From Streptomyces sp. NRRL S-350 (GTDB lineage: Bacteria; Actinomycetota; Actinomycetes; Streptomycetales; Streptomycetaceae), in assembly GCF_000719705.1 (NCBI RefSeq), contig NZ_JOHO01000011.1, positions 248,001 through 312,000 of the forward strand: 64,000 bases of DNA, given 5' to 3'. Made by a program: the position numbers and the translations under genes. The notes under the pieces were generated by a model. The model was not told where the DNA came from. It ran no database searches and worked only from the letters and a program-made list of their open reading frames with translations. This document shows positions 43,696-52,363 of this stretch, one piece after another (the first letter of the stretch is position 1; every line of letters begins with the position of its first letter).

Positions 43696-45639
43696 TCACA
43701 CCTCCGCGCTGGCCGCCGCCGGATTGCTCCCACACTTCTCCAGCGCCTCGACCCGGGCCCGCCCGTACGCTTCCAGCACCGCGTCCCGGTCCGTTCCCCA
43801 CGCCTCGGCGGTCGTCGCGCCGGTCGGCCGCCACTCCGCCTGGGGAATGCCGAGTTCGTCGGTGAAGCCGTCCTCCCAGTCCCAGAAGAAGCGCCCCACC
43901 GGCTCGCTCACGGCGGAGGGCAGCACGTACTCCGAGCCGTCACGGCGGTACATCGCCGGTCCGACGTACCAGACCTGCTCCCGCTCCGGCATCTCGGAGC
44001 GCACCGCGTTCAGCCCGCCCGGCACCTGGCGCGTCCACCAGGCCGCCGACCACACCTCGACCCGGGCCGGCTTGCCCCGGTCCACCTCCCACTGCGCCGC
44101 GACGGCCTGGGCGTGGCCCAGGTCCCAGAACCCGAGCGGGCGCCCGTCCACGTGCACCGCGTACACCCGCCGCCCGTCGCCCTGCTCCGGCGGGACCGGC
44201 GCGACGTCCGCCACCACCTGGCTCCCGGCGGGGCGGTGCCCGGGGCCGCGGCCGCCGGACAGCGCCCACTCGACCGTCTCCATGGCGTCGTCGTCCGCCT
44301 GCGGCAGCAGATGCCCGTACGTGTCCGACGTCGTCTGGATGGACTCGTGGCCCAGGCGCCGCTGCACGTAGGTCAGGCTCCGGCCCGCGGTGATCAGCGC
44401 CGCCGCGTGGCCGTGCCGCAGGTCGTGGATCCCCGGGTCCTTGTCCGGGTCCAGGCCGACGGACTCCACCAGCGCCGCCGCGGTCAAGAACTCCTCGAAC
44501 TTCGCGAACATCTCGGCGCTGTCCTCGTCGGCGCCCATCCCCACCGGCGAGTCGTAGCCGAGCAGCGCCAGCTCGTGGAACTCCACCGTGCTGGCGTCCC
44601 ACTTCCTCTTCGCCTTGTCGACCGCCGCGATCCACCGGTCGTAGAACGTCGAGTACGGCAGGCGGTCGCCCTCGCCGTTGTGGAACAGCAGAGCGCCCGG
44701 GGACAGCTTGAGGAAGCCCGACTCGACTAGCTCGCGCCAGATCGTCTCGGGCAGCCTGATGACGCGCCTCGACGCCTTGCTCTTGGGCGTGCCGAGGTAG
44801 TAGCCCTTCTCCGGCGCCCACTTCCACGCACGGGCCACCCGCACCTTGACCTTGCCGTCCCGCGGGTCGCGGAAGATGTGCCGGCGCGTCAGCGCGGACA
44901 GCTCTCCCCAGCGCAGGCCGGTCGCGTACCCCAGCCGCACGAGCAGCTTGTCCTCCGGCCGCTGGAGCTCGCCGACGATCGCCTCGACCTCGCGCGGCGT
45001 CAGGTAGCACCGGTCCTCGTCGTCGGAATCCTCGTCCGCGTCCACACCGGAGTCGTCCGTGCGCGGCAACGACACCAACTTGAACGGGTTCCTCGACCGG
45101 AGCGGCGGCTCCTCGTTGGTGGCCTCCTCCAGGATCGACGACACCAGCCCGTGGATGTTCCGCAGCGTCTTCGGCGACATCGGCTTCTGCGTCGCGCCCC
45201 GCCACACCATCGTCTTCGACAGCACGAGGTCCCAGGCCGCCACCGTCGACTTGGAGAAGTCGGCGGCGGAGCGGATGTCGCAGTTCCCGAACGTGGGGAA
45301 GGCGTAGGTGCGCAACTCCCTGATGCACTGCTGCTTGTACTTCCCGCCGACCCCGCCCCGGCGCTCGATCGACGCCAGCGCGTACGTCTCGAAGCGGTAC
45401 TGCTCGGCGTCCTCCTCGGGCTCCGCCGCCGACTCGACCGGGTCGACGTACCCGACGCCCTTCACCCAGTTCTTGGGCCACTGCCAGCCGGCCGCCTCGA
45501 CCTCGTCCCGGAACACGCCGGCACCGGGCTCGTCGGTGAACGACTCGGACTGCCAGGGCCCGGTGCCGCCCAGGCGCCACTTCACCTGGTACGAGATGAC
45601 CTCGCCGGCCCTGTTCTTGCGGGGGTAGACGCCTTTCAT
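43696..45639 (-). CDS. int: tyrosine recombinase / integrase, 647 aa
   Basis: Recombines the element with the chromosome by cutting and rejoining at att sites. Catalytic residues seen: R243 in TGLRWGEL, K286 in TPKSKA, H405-x-x-R408 in HDLRHGHAA, H431 in LGHES and Y441 in DTYGHL. The N-terminal 200 residues are the arm- and core-binding parts. The C-terminal extension of about 200 residues (452-647) beyond the Tyr is unusual for the family, with Trp-rich strands (VWYVGPAMYRRDG) and no known domain. It lies directly beside the attachment site. ATG at 45639. Confidence 0.9.
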   Translation of the reverse strand: MKGVYPRKNRAGEVISYQVKWRLGGTGPWQSESFTDEPGAGVFRDEVEAAGWQWPKNWVKGVGYVDPVESAAEPEEDAEQYRFETYALASIERRGGVGGKYKQQCIRELRTYAFPTFGNCDIRSAADFSKSTVAAWDLVLSKTMVWRGATQKPMSPKTLRNIHGLVSSILEEATNEEPPLRSRNPFKLVSLPRTDDSGVDADEDSDDEDRCYLTPREVEAIVGELQRPEDKLLVRLGYATGLRWGELSALTRRHIFRDPRDGKVKVRVARAWKWAPEKGYYLGTPKSKASRRVIRLPETIWRELVESGFLKLSPGALLFHNGEGDRLPYSTFYDRWIAAVDKAKRKWDASTVEFHELALLGYDSPVGMGADEDSAEMFAKFEEFLTAAALVESVGLDPDKDPGIHDLRHGHAAALITAGRSLTYVQRRLGHESIQTTSDTYGHLLPQADDDAMETVEWALSGGRGPGHRPAGSQVVADVAPVPPEQGDGRRVYAVHVDGRPLGFWDLGHAQAVAAQWEVDRGKPARVEVWSAAWWTRQVPGGLNAVRSEMPEREQVWYVGPAMYRRDGSEYVLPSAVSEPVGRFFWDWEDGFTDELGIPQAEWRPTGATTAEAWGTDRDAVLEAYGRARVEALEKCGSNPAAASAEV

Positions 45640-45646
45640 GGCGCCT

Positions 45647-45667
45647 ATGTTCCCGCAATGTTCCCGC
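45647..45667. repeat. two direct repeats ATGTTCCCGC next to the integrase
   Basis: Ten-base copies at 45647-45656 and 45658-45667, 11 bp apart, between the integrase start and the tRNA remnant. They are likely arm-type or core-binding integrase sites. Confidence 0.5.
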
Positions 45668-45730
45668 GCGCAAAGGCAGGATCGCCACTTTCAGGCCGTT
45701 CTGCCTGATCAGGGGCGGTGTGGAGCTAAG

Positions 45731-45755
45731 TGCCCGGAGCCGGACTCGAACCGCC
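45731..45755 (-). other. attachment site: remnant of the 3' end of a leucine-type tRNA gene
   Basis: Read on the minus strand the segment is GGTTCGAGTCCGGCTCCGGG followed by CA, the T arm and acceptor end of a class II tRNA (acceptor partner GCCCGGA). The rest of a tRNA (anticodon and D arms) is absent to the right. An element that integrates into a tRNA 3' end leaves exactly this duplicated end. The intact tRNA gene should lie beyond the left edge of the window. One T-stem pair (G-G) is mismatched, so this copy is not functional. Confidence 0.7.
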
Positions 45756-46045
45756 ACCCTGAGCCTAGTCTCCCGACTCACCCTTTCGCATGTCTCCATC
45801 CACGGAAGTTGTCATGTTTCCATGCTATCTGACGAATAGTTCGGGATTTGGTCACGAAGGATAGTGGTTCCGGCCACCGCCGTGCCACCGGCCCCACCTC
45901 AGGGTTCCCGTCATACCGCAGGAGGAGGGGGCTGCCGCCGAGTACGCCCAACGGTGGTCGGACCAACCGTCCGGCGGAGCGACGTCAAACCATGATCACG
46001 TCACGGAGCATGGAGGTACAAGTCCACGAGCCTGAGGAGTTCCCC

Positions 46046-46819
46046 GTGACCACGTCGACCGCAACCGCCGTCCGAACCGGCCGGGCGGCCGCCCGCGCCA
46101 CCGGCCTGAACAAGGTCTACGGGGAGGGGGAGACCCGCGTCGTCGCCCTCGACGACGTCACGGTGACCTTCCCCCAGGGCGAGTTCACCGCCATCATGGG
46201 CCCCTCCGGCTCCGGCAAGTCCACCCTCATGCACTGCATGGCCGGCCTCGACACCGTCAGCTCCGGCTCCTCCACCATCGGCGACACCGAACTCGTCGGC
46301 CTCAAGGACAAGCAGCTCACCCAACTGCGCCGCGACCACATCGGCTTCGTCTTCCAGGCGTTCAACCTCCTCCCCACCCTCACCGCCCTGGAGAACATCA
46401 CCCTCCCGATGGACATCGCCGGCCGCAAGGTCGACCAGTCCTGGCTCGACCGCGTCGTCGACACCGTCGGCCTCTCCGGCCGCCTCAGCCACCGCCCCTC
46501 CCAGCTCTCCGGCGGCCAGCAGCAGCGCGTCGCCTGCGCCCGCGCCCTCGCCGGCAAGCCCGACATCATCTTCGCCGACGAACCCACCGGCAATCTCGAC
46601 TCCCGCTCCGGCGCCGAGATCCTCTCCTTCCTGCGCAACTCCGTGCGCGAACTCGGCCAGACCGTCGTCATGGTCACCCACGACCCCGTCGCCGCCTCCT
46701 ACGCCGACCGCGTCGTCTTCCTCGCCGACGGCCGCATCGTCGACGAACTCCACGCGCCCACCGCCGACACCGTCCTGGACCGCATGCGCCGCTTCGACGC
46801 CAAGGGCCGCACCAGCTGA
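46046..46819 (+). CDS. ABC transporter ATP-binding protein (MacB-type), 257 aa
   Basis: Powers the permease that follows. Motifs: Walker A GPSGSGKST, Q-loop HIGFVFQAFNLLP, signature LSGGQQQR, Walker B IIFADEPTGNLD, and the H-loop MVTHD. GTG at 46046 with GAGGAG upstream; upstream in-frame ATGs exist but lack such a site. It is 50 bp before the permease and surely co-transcribed. First host gene right of the attachment site. Confidence 0.9.
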   Translation: MTTSTATAVRTGRAAARATGLNKVYGEGETRVVALDDVTVTFPQGEFTAIMGPSGSGKSTLMHCMAGLDTVSSGSSTIGDTELVGLKDKQLTQLRRDHIGFVFQAFNLLPTLTALENITLPMDIAGRKVDQSWLDRVVDTVGLSGRLSHRPSQLSGGQQQRVACARALAGKPDIIFADEPTGNLDSRSGAEILSFLRNSVRELGQTVVMVTHDPVAASYADRVVFLADGRIVDELHAPTADTVLDRMRRFDAKGRTS

Positions 46820-46869
46820 CACGGCGACAGCCCGCAGCCCGCCACCACTGACGCATCCCAGGACACCCC

Positions 46870-49428
46870 ATGTATCGCACCGCACTGCGCAACGTGCTGG
46901 CCCACAAGGGCCGACTGCTGATGACGGCGCTCGCCGTCATGCTCGGCACCGCCTTCGTGGCGGGCACCATGGTCTTCTCCGACACCTTCGGCAAGGCCAT
47001 GCGGGACAGCAACTCCAAGAGCTACTCGGACGTCTCCGTCCAGCTGGTGGACCGCGCCGCCGGTTCCGGCGCCAGCGCCAAGCAGAAGAGCGAGAGCGGC
47101 TCGGCCGCGCTCACCGACGCCACCCTCCAGCAGCTGACCGACCTCCCGGGCACCGGCGTCGCCCGCGGCGTGGTGAGCGGCTTCACCGGCGTCGCCGACC
47201 ACAAGGGCAACCTGATCGGCCAGTTCTGGGCCGCCCGCGGCGCCAACTTCGCCCCGGGCCAGGACGGCAAGGACCAGCGCTACCCGATGGCCGAGGGCCA
47301 GGGCCCGAAGAACGGCAAGGAGGTCGCGCTCGACCGAAGGACCGCCGACAAGGCGGGCTACAAGGTCGGCGACACAGTGCGGGTCGCCGCCAACGGCCCG
47401 GTGGTCGAGGCGAAGCTCACCGGGGTCTTCACCACCGACGACCCGGTGGTGAGCACCGGCGGGACGCTCACCCTGTTCGACAAGGCCACCGCCCAGCAGC
47501 TGCTGCTGGAGCCCGGCCGCTACAGCAGCATCGTGCTCACCGCCAAGCCCGGCACCTCCGAGGACGCGCTGCTCGCCCAGGTCCAGGCCAAGGTGCCGGC
47601 GGGCCACCAGTTCGACGTCGAGACCGGCGCCAAGCTCAAGGCGGACGAGCAGGAGATGATCGCCAAGGGCACCGACAGCATGCGCACCATGCTGCTGGTC
47701 TTCGCCTTCATCGCGCTCTTCGTCGGCATCTTCATCATCGCCAACACCTTCACCATGCTGGTCGCCCAGCGCACCAAGGAGCTGGCCCTGCTGCGCGCCA
47801 TCGGCGCCAGCCGCAAGCAGGTCACCCGCTCGGTGCTGGTCGAGGCCCTGCTGATCGGCACCGTCTCGGCGGTGGCCGGTCTGGCCGCGGGAGTCGGGAT
47901 CGGCGCCGGGATGCAGTCGCTGATCGGCAACCTGAACGAGAACATGCCGAGCGGTTCGCTGGTGGTCAAGCCGCTGACCGTCGTGGTGACGGTCGTGGTC
48001 GGCGTCGTGGTGACGGTGCTGTCCGCCCTCCTGCCGGCCCTGCGCGCGGCTCGGATCGCGCCGGTGGCCGCAATGAGCAGCGGCGACCAGCCCGCCTCCC
48101 AGAAGAGCCTGGTGGTCCGCAACACGATCGGTTCGCTGCTCGCCGCCGGCGGTCTGGCCCTGATCGGCTACGGCGCCTCCACCGGCGACACCAGCGGCCG
48201 GCTGCCGGTCGGCCTGGGCGCCTTCCTGGCCCTGATCGGCGTGTTCGTCCTGCTGCCGCTGCTCTCCCGCCCGGTGGTCGCGCTGATCGGCCCGCTGCTG
48301 CGCGGGCTCGGCGGCACCCCGGGCAAGCTCGCCCAGCAGAACGCGGTGCGCAACCCGCGCCGCACGGCGGCCACCGCCGCTGCGCTCACCATCGGCCTGA
48401 CCCTGGTCACCGGTCTGACCGTGATCGGCGCCTCGGTGTCCGACGTGGTCGACCGGGCCGTCACCAGCTCGATGAAGGCCGACTACATCGTCTCGGCCGC
48501 CAACGGCATGAACCTCTCCGACCAGGTGCCCGCGCAGGTCGCCAAGGCGCCCGGGGTCGCGGCCTCCTCGCCGATGACCGCCGCCTACTGGGAGCTCGAC
48601 GGCACCACCAAGTCGATCACCGGCCTGGACGCAGCGAGCTTCGACCAGCTGGTCGAGGTCAAGCTGACCAGCGGCTCCGCCGCCGCGCTCGGCAAGGGCC
48701 AACTACTGGTGGACGAGGACGTCGCCAAGAAGTTCAACGTCACCGCCGGCTCCACGATGAAGGTCTCCTACCCGGACGACTCCACCGGTCAGCTGACCGT
48801 CGGCGGCGTCTACCGGACGGGCGGCATGCTCGGCCCGGTCCTCATCGACAACAGCGAGGTCGCCAAGCACGAGCCGAAGCCGTACATCTCCGACGTCCTG
48901 GTCAAGGGCAAGGACGGCGCCACCGACACGCTCAAGCAGTCGCTCAAGGACGCCACCGGCGCCAACCCGGTGATCGGGGTCAAGTCCAGGCAGGACGTCC
49001 GCGACGACTTCAGCCAGACCATCACGTTCGCGTTGAACCTGATGTACGGGCTGCTGGGGATGGCCGTCCTGATCGCGATCCTCGGTGTGATCAACACGCT
49101 GGCGATGTCGGTCTTCGAGCGCAAGCGCGAGATCGGGATGCTGCGGGCGATCGGCCTGGACCGCAGGGGCATCAAGCGGATGGTCCGGCTGGAGTCCGTG
49201 GTGATCTCGCTGTTCGGCGCCGGCGTCGGCCTGCTGCTCGGCTGCTTCATCGCCTGGGCGATCAACGGCACCCTGAAGTCGAGCCTGTCCGGCCTGACGA
49301 CCGTCCTGCCGTACGGCCAGCTGGCGCTGTTCCTGGCGCTGGCCGGGGTGGTCGGCCTGGTCGCCGCGATCTGGCCGGCCCGCCGGGCGTCCAGGCTGGA
49401 CATCCTGTCGAGCATCAAGACCGACTGA
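46870..49428 (+). CDS. FtsX/MacB-type ABC transporter permease, 852 aa
   Basis: Two fused FtsX-type permease halves, as usual in actinomycetes. N-terminal membrane anchor (residues about 15-38), a large external domain, then four membrane helices (about 275-420, with IALFVGIFIIANTFTMLVAQ and the SALLPALRAARIAPVAAM end typical of FtsX). After further helices to about residue 540 comes a second external domain, then a C-terminal helix group (about 720-850) with IAILGVINTLAMSVFERKRE and ending WPARRASRLDILSSIKTD. Likely exports a lipid, peptide or lipoprotein; substrate not given by the sequence. Confidence 0.85.
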   Translation: MYRTALRNVLAHKGRLLMTALAVMLGTAFVAGTMVFSDTFGKAMRDSNSKSYSDVSVQLVDRAAGSGASAKQKSESGSAALTDATLQQLTDLPGTGVARGVVSGFTGVADHKGNLIGQFWAARGANFAPGQDGKDQRYPMAEGQGPKNGKEVALDRRTADKAGYKVGDTVRVAANGPVVEAKLTGVFTTDDPVVSTGGTLTLFDKATAQQLLLEPGRYSSIVLTAKPGTSEDALLAQVQAKVPAGHQFDVETGAKLKADEQEMIAKGTDSMRTMLLVFAFIALFVGIFIIANTFTMLVAQRTKELALLRAIGASRKQVTRSVLVEALLIGTVSAVAGLAAGVGIGAGMQSLIGNLNENMPSGSLVVKPLTVVVTVVVGVVVTVLSALLPALRAARIAPVAAMSSGDQPASQKSLVVRNTIGSLLAAGGLALIGYGASTGDTSGRLPVGLGAFLALIGVFVLLPLLSRPVVALIGPLLRGLGGTPGKLAQQNAVRNPRRTAATAAALTIGLTLVTGLTVIGASVSDVVDRAVTSSMKADYIVSAANGMNLSDQVPAQVAKAPGVAASSPMTAAYWELDGTTKSITGLDAASFDQLVEVKLTSGSAAALGKGQLLVDEDVAKKFNVTAGSTMKVSYPDDSTGQLTVGGVYRTGGMLGPVLIDNSEVAKHEPKPYISDVLVKGKDGATDTLKQSLKDATGANPVIGVKSRQDVRDDFSQTITFALNLMYGLLGMAVLIAILGVINTLAMSVFERKREIGMLRAIGLDRRGIKRMVRLESVVISLFGAGVGLLLGCFIAWAINGTLKSSLSGLTTVLPYGQLALFLALAGVVGLVAAIWPARRASRLDILSSIKTD

Positions 49429-49469
49429 CCCCGGCCGCAGACGCCGGACAGGCCCCAGCGGTCACAGAG

Positions 49470-49499
49470 AGAGCCCCTGCCGGACCCGGCAGGGGCTCT
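49470..49499 (+). terminator. terminator of the ABC operon
   Basis: AGAGCCCCTGCCGG and CCGGCAGGGGCTCT arms with a following TTCTACT, about 40 bp after the permease stop. Confidence 0.7.
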
Positions 49500-49592
49500 T
49501 CTACTGCTGTACTCCGCCCGGTCGCACGGCCGGCTGAGCACCACGGAGGTCGTGGTCCGGCGACACTGCCGGGCGGAGGGCCTCCGACTCAT

Positions 49593-49616
49593 ACCCCGGT
49601 GCTCCCACACCGGGGT
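49593..49616 (-). terminator. hairpin downstream of ndh
   Basis: ACCCCGGTG and CACCGGGGT arms, 10 bp beyond the stop of the leftward ndh gene. Confidence 0.6.
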
Positions 49617-49625
49617 CTCAGTCGC

Positions 49626-50993
49626 CTACTTGCTCGCGAGTTCCTTGTCGGCGGCCGGCTTGGCGGCCTCGACGGGCTTGGTGGGCGGGGTGACCTCCTG
49701 GATCGGAAGCTGCGGCTTCTCCATCTGGGAGAGGCCGACCATCTCGCGCTTCAGGAACATCGCGAGGGTCCAGTCGGTGAAGACGCGGACCTTGCGGTTG
49801 AAGGTCGGCACCATCGCACCGTGGTACAGGCGGTGGAACCACCAGGCCGGGCGGCCCTTCAGCTTGTACTTGCCGAAGAGGATCGCGACGCCCTTGTGCA
49901 GGCCCAGACCGGCGACCGCACCGAGGTTCTTGTGCTTGTACTCCTTCTGCGGGAAGCCGCGCATGCCGGAGATCACGTTGTCGCCGAGGACGACGGCCTG
50001 ACGGCAGGCGTGCTGCGCGTTCGGCGGGCACCAGGCGCCCTCGCCGGCGGCGAGGTCCGGGACCTGGGCGTTGTCGCCGGCGGACCACACGTAGTCGAAG
50101 CCCTGGACCTGGAGGGTCGGCGCGGTGTCGACGTGGCCGCGCGGGCCCAGCGGCAGGCCGAACTCGGCCAGCACCGGGTTCGGCTTCACGCCGGCCGTCC
50201 ACACGATGGTGGAGGCGTCCATCTCCAGGCCGTTCTTCAGCACGACGTGGCCGTCCACGCAGGAGTCCATCGAGGTCTCGATGTAGACCTCGATGTTGCG
50301 CTCCTCGAGCTTCTCCTTGGTCCACAGACCGAGGTCCGGGCCCATCTCGGGGAGGATGCGGTTGGCGGCCTCGACGACGACGAAGCGCATGTCGTCGCGG
50401 CTGACGGTCCGGTACAGCTTGGACGCGTCGCGCGCCATGTCCTCGATCTCGGCGATCGTCTCGATGCCGGCGAAGCCACCGCCGATGACGACGAAGGTCA
50501 GGGCCTTGCGGCGGACCTCCTCGTCCGTGGTGGACTCGGCCTTGTCGAGCTGGGCCATGACGTGGTTGCGGAGGCCGATGGCCTCCTCGACCGTCTTCAT
50601 GCCGATGCCGTTCTCCGCCAGACCCGGGATCGGGAAGGTGCGGGAGACCGAGCCGGTCGCGACGACCAGGTACTCGAAGGGCAGCTCGTAGCTGTCGCCG
50701 GCCGCCGGCTGGACGGTGGCGACCTTGCGGGCGTGGTCGATGCCGGTGACGGACCCGGTCAGCACCTCCGCCTGCTTGAGGGCGCTGCGCAGCGGCGCGA
50801 CGAGGTTGCGGGGCGCGACGTTGCCGCCGGCCGCCTCGGGGAGGAAGGGCAGGTACGTCATGTACGACCGCGGGTCCACGACCGTGACGGTCGCTTCGCC
50901 GTAACGCATCTTCTTGAGGATGCGCATCGCGGCATACAGGCCGACGTAACCACCGCCGACAATGAGGATGCGAGGACGCTCCGTGGTGCTCAT
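49626..50993 (-). CDS. ndh: type II NADH dehydrogenase (NDH-2), 455 aa
   Basis: Oxidises NADH and reduces quinone in the membrane without pumping protons. Seen: FAD-binding ILIVGGGYVGLYAAMRIL near residue 9, NAD-binding FVVIGGGFAGIETIAEIED near 165, VWTAGVKPNPVLAEFGLPL and DYVWSAGDNAQV (the second FAD strand). Length is normal for the family. ATG at 50993. In streptomycetes this gene stands a little upstream of ppx and eno, as here. Possible Rex operator in its promoter. Confidence 0.9.
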   Translation of the reverse strand: MSTTERPRILIVGGGYVGLYAAMRILKKMRYGEATVTVVDPRSYMTYLPFLPEAAGGNVAPRNLVAPLRSALKQAEVLTGSVTGIDHARKVATVQPAAGDSYELPFEYLVVATGSVSRTFPIPGLAENGIGMKTVEEAIGLRNHVMAQLDKAESTTDEEVRRKALTFVVIGGGFAGIETIAEIEDMARDASKLYRTVSRDDMRFVVVEAANRILPEMGPDLGLWTKEKLEERNIEVYIETSMDSCVDGHVVLKNGLEMDASTIVWTAGVKPNPVLAEFGLPLGPRGHVDTAPTLQVQGFDYVWSAGDNAQVPDLAAGEGAWCPPNAQHACRQAVVLGDNVISGMRGFPQKEYKHKNLGAVAGLGLHKGVAILFGKYKLKGRPAWWFHRLYHGAMVPTFNRKVRVFTDWTLAMFLKREMVGLSQMEKPQLPIQEVTPPTKPVEAAKPAADKELASK

Positions 50994-51027
50994 ATCCGAA
51001 AGTATCCAGCACCGTTCGGAGCAGCCT

Positions 51028-51045
51028 TCGTGAGCCCGGTCACAA
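51028..51045 (-). promoter_or_regulatory. possible Rex (NADH-sensor) operator
   Basis: On the minus strand TTGTGACCGGGCTCACGA, which matches the Rex consensus TTGTGA-N6-TCACAA except for one base in the right arm. It lies about 35-50 bp upstream of the ndh start, where respiratory genes of actinomycetes often carry such a site. Confidence 0.5.
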
Positions 51046-51364
51046 GCTCATGGACCCCCCGTGCTACACTGCGCGGCCGCATTTTCGGCTCCTGAGCGAG
51101 CGCTCACCCGCCCGCGCGCGGCCTCGTGGACGTGCGCCGGAGCACCACCCTGCTGAGCAGCAACGATCCGTACAGGGCCCGGGTTCCCGCGCGTGAATTC
51201 GATTCTCAAACCCCGATCGACCCCTGGCCTGCGATCCAAGGGGCCCCATGGGCGGGGGGCCTTCGGTCCCACAATTCGGACGTAGCGGGCGAGCCGGTGG
51301 GGCGAATGAGCGGATCGCCATGTGAAGAAATTCACGAACTTTTCCGCACGGGCCCGGGCGCGCC

Positions 51365-51400
51365 CCGGCCCCGGCTCCCCCGAAGGGGCGCCGGGGCCGG
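51365..51400 (-). terminator. terminator downstream of ppx
   Basis: Arms CCGGCCCCGGCTCCCC and GGGGCGCCGGGGCCGG, about 20 bp beyond the ppx stop. The rest of the 428-bp gap between ndh and ppx (50,994-51,421) holds no convincing gene; only the Rex-like site and this hairpin stand out. Confidence 0.6.
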
Positions 51401-51421
51401 AACGGTAAGGCCTGCGGAGCG

Positions 51422-52363
51422 TCAGGAGGCAATACCCCAGGCGACTCCGTCCAGGATGTCGTGCTCGCTCACGACCACCTCGGCGGCTCCGGTCCGCTCC
51501 ATGATCTCCAGCAGCTCCAGCGCCCCGGCCGCGATCACGTCCACCCGGCCCGGGTGCATGGACGGGATGGCCGCCCGCTCGGCGTGGGTCGCGGCCAGCA
51601 GCTCCCGGGCGATCCCGGCGACCTGCTCCCGGCTGACCCGCGAGTGGTGGATCGCCGCCGAGTCGTACCCCGACAGGCCCAGGGCGATCGCGGACACCGT
51701 GGTGACCGTCCCGGCCAGGCCCACCAGGGTGGCCGCGCCGGTCAGCGGAACGACCTCCTCGGCCTTGTCCAGCTCGGCCCGCACATGCGCCCGGGCCTGC
51801 GCGATCTGCTCCTCGGAGGGCAGCTCGGCACCGCCGAAGTGCCGCTCGGTGAGCCGCACGCAGCCGATGTCCACCGAGCGCGCCGCCTGCACGTCGTCCG
51901 TCCCGAGCACGAACTCGGTCGAGCCGCCGCCGAGGTCGAACACCAGGTACGGAGCCGGGAACAGCTCGCCGGTCAGCTCCTTGGTGGCGCCCAGGAAGGA
52001 CAGCCGCGCCTCCTCCTCGCCGCTCACCACCTCGGGCTCGACGCCCAGGATGTCGCGCACGCCCTTGGCGTACTCGTCGCTGTTCTCGGCGTCCCGGGAG
52101 GCGCTGGTGGCGACGAAGCGGACCCGCTCCGGGCCGACGCCGAAGCCCGAGATGACCTCCTGGTACTCCCGGCAGGCCGCGAAGGTGCGGGCCAGCGCGT
52201 CCGGGTGCAGGCGGCCGGTCCGGTCCACGTCCTGGCCCAGGCGGTTGACGATCATCCGGCGGTCGAGGTCGGTGATCTCCCCGGTCTCCGGGTCCAGATC
52301 GGCGACCAGCAGCCGGATGGAGTTGGTGCCGCAGTCGATCGCGGCCACGCGGGTCATGGTCAC
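51422..52363 (-). CDS. ppx: exopolyphosphatase / GppA-type phosphatase, 313 aa
   Basis: Removes terminal phosphate from polyphosphate or pppGpp. Seen: the phosphate-1 motif IDCGTNSIRLL near residue 9, the phosphate-2 motif VFDLGGGSTEF near 145, and the VGLAGTVTTVSAIALGL segment near 218. Length fits the shorter actinobacterial PPX. The start may be the GTG at 52363 (overlapping the upstream stop as GTGA) or the ATG at 52357. Confidence 0.85.
   Translation of the reverse strand: MTMTRVAAIDCGTNSIRLLVADLDPETGEITDLDRRMIVNRLGQDVDRTGRLHPDALARTFAACREYQEVISGFGVGPERVRFVATSASRDAENSDEYAKGVRDILGVEPEVVSGEEEARLSFLGATKELTGELFPAPYLVFDLGGGSTEFVLGTDDVQAARSVDIGCVRLTERHFGGAELPSEEQIAQARAHVRAELDKAEEVVPLTGAATLVGLAGTVTTVSAIALGLSGYDSAAIHHSRVSREQVAGIARELLAATHAERAAIPSMHPGRVDVIAAGALELLEIMERTGAAEVVVSEHDILDGVAWGIAS

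Larger units (their letters stand above)
1..45755. mobile_element. integrated phage/plasmid-like element (left end outside window)
   Basis: Everything left of the tRNA remnant at 45,731-45,755 is accessory: mostly leftward, tightly packed small genes with recurrent control repeats. It includes a tyrosine integrase at the right end, an XRE/XRE switch, a YqaJ-RecT recombination pair, RusA, a probable replication initiator with internal iterons, and a spread-like membrane operon. Right of the remnant, typical actinomycete housekeeping genes begin. No capsid, portal, tail or terminase gene is recognisable, so it is either an integrative plasmid or conjugative element with phage-like early genes, or a prophage whose late genes lie left of the window. 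The left boundary is not visible. A composite of two elements cannot be excluded, since pyrE and a tRNA sit in the middle. Confidence 0.75.

Noticed and set aside
45731-45810. A complete functional tRNA gene at the attachment site
   Set aside because: Only the T arm and acceptor end are present; no matching 5' acceptor, D arm or anticodon arm can be found, and one T-stem pair is broken.
50994-51421. A rightward gene in the ndh-ppx gap
   Set aside because: The open frame is antisense to ppx over most of its length and its own part lacks coding character; only regulatory sites are supported.
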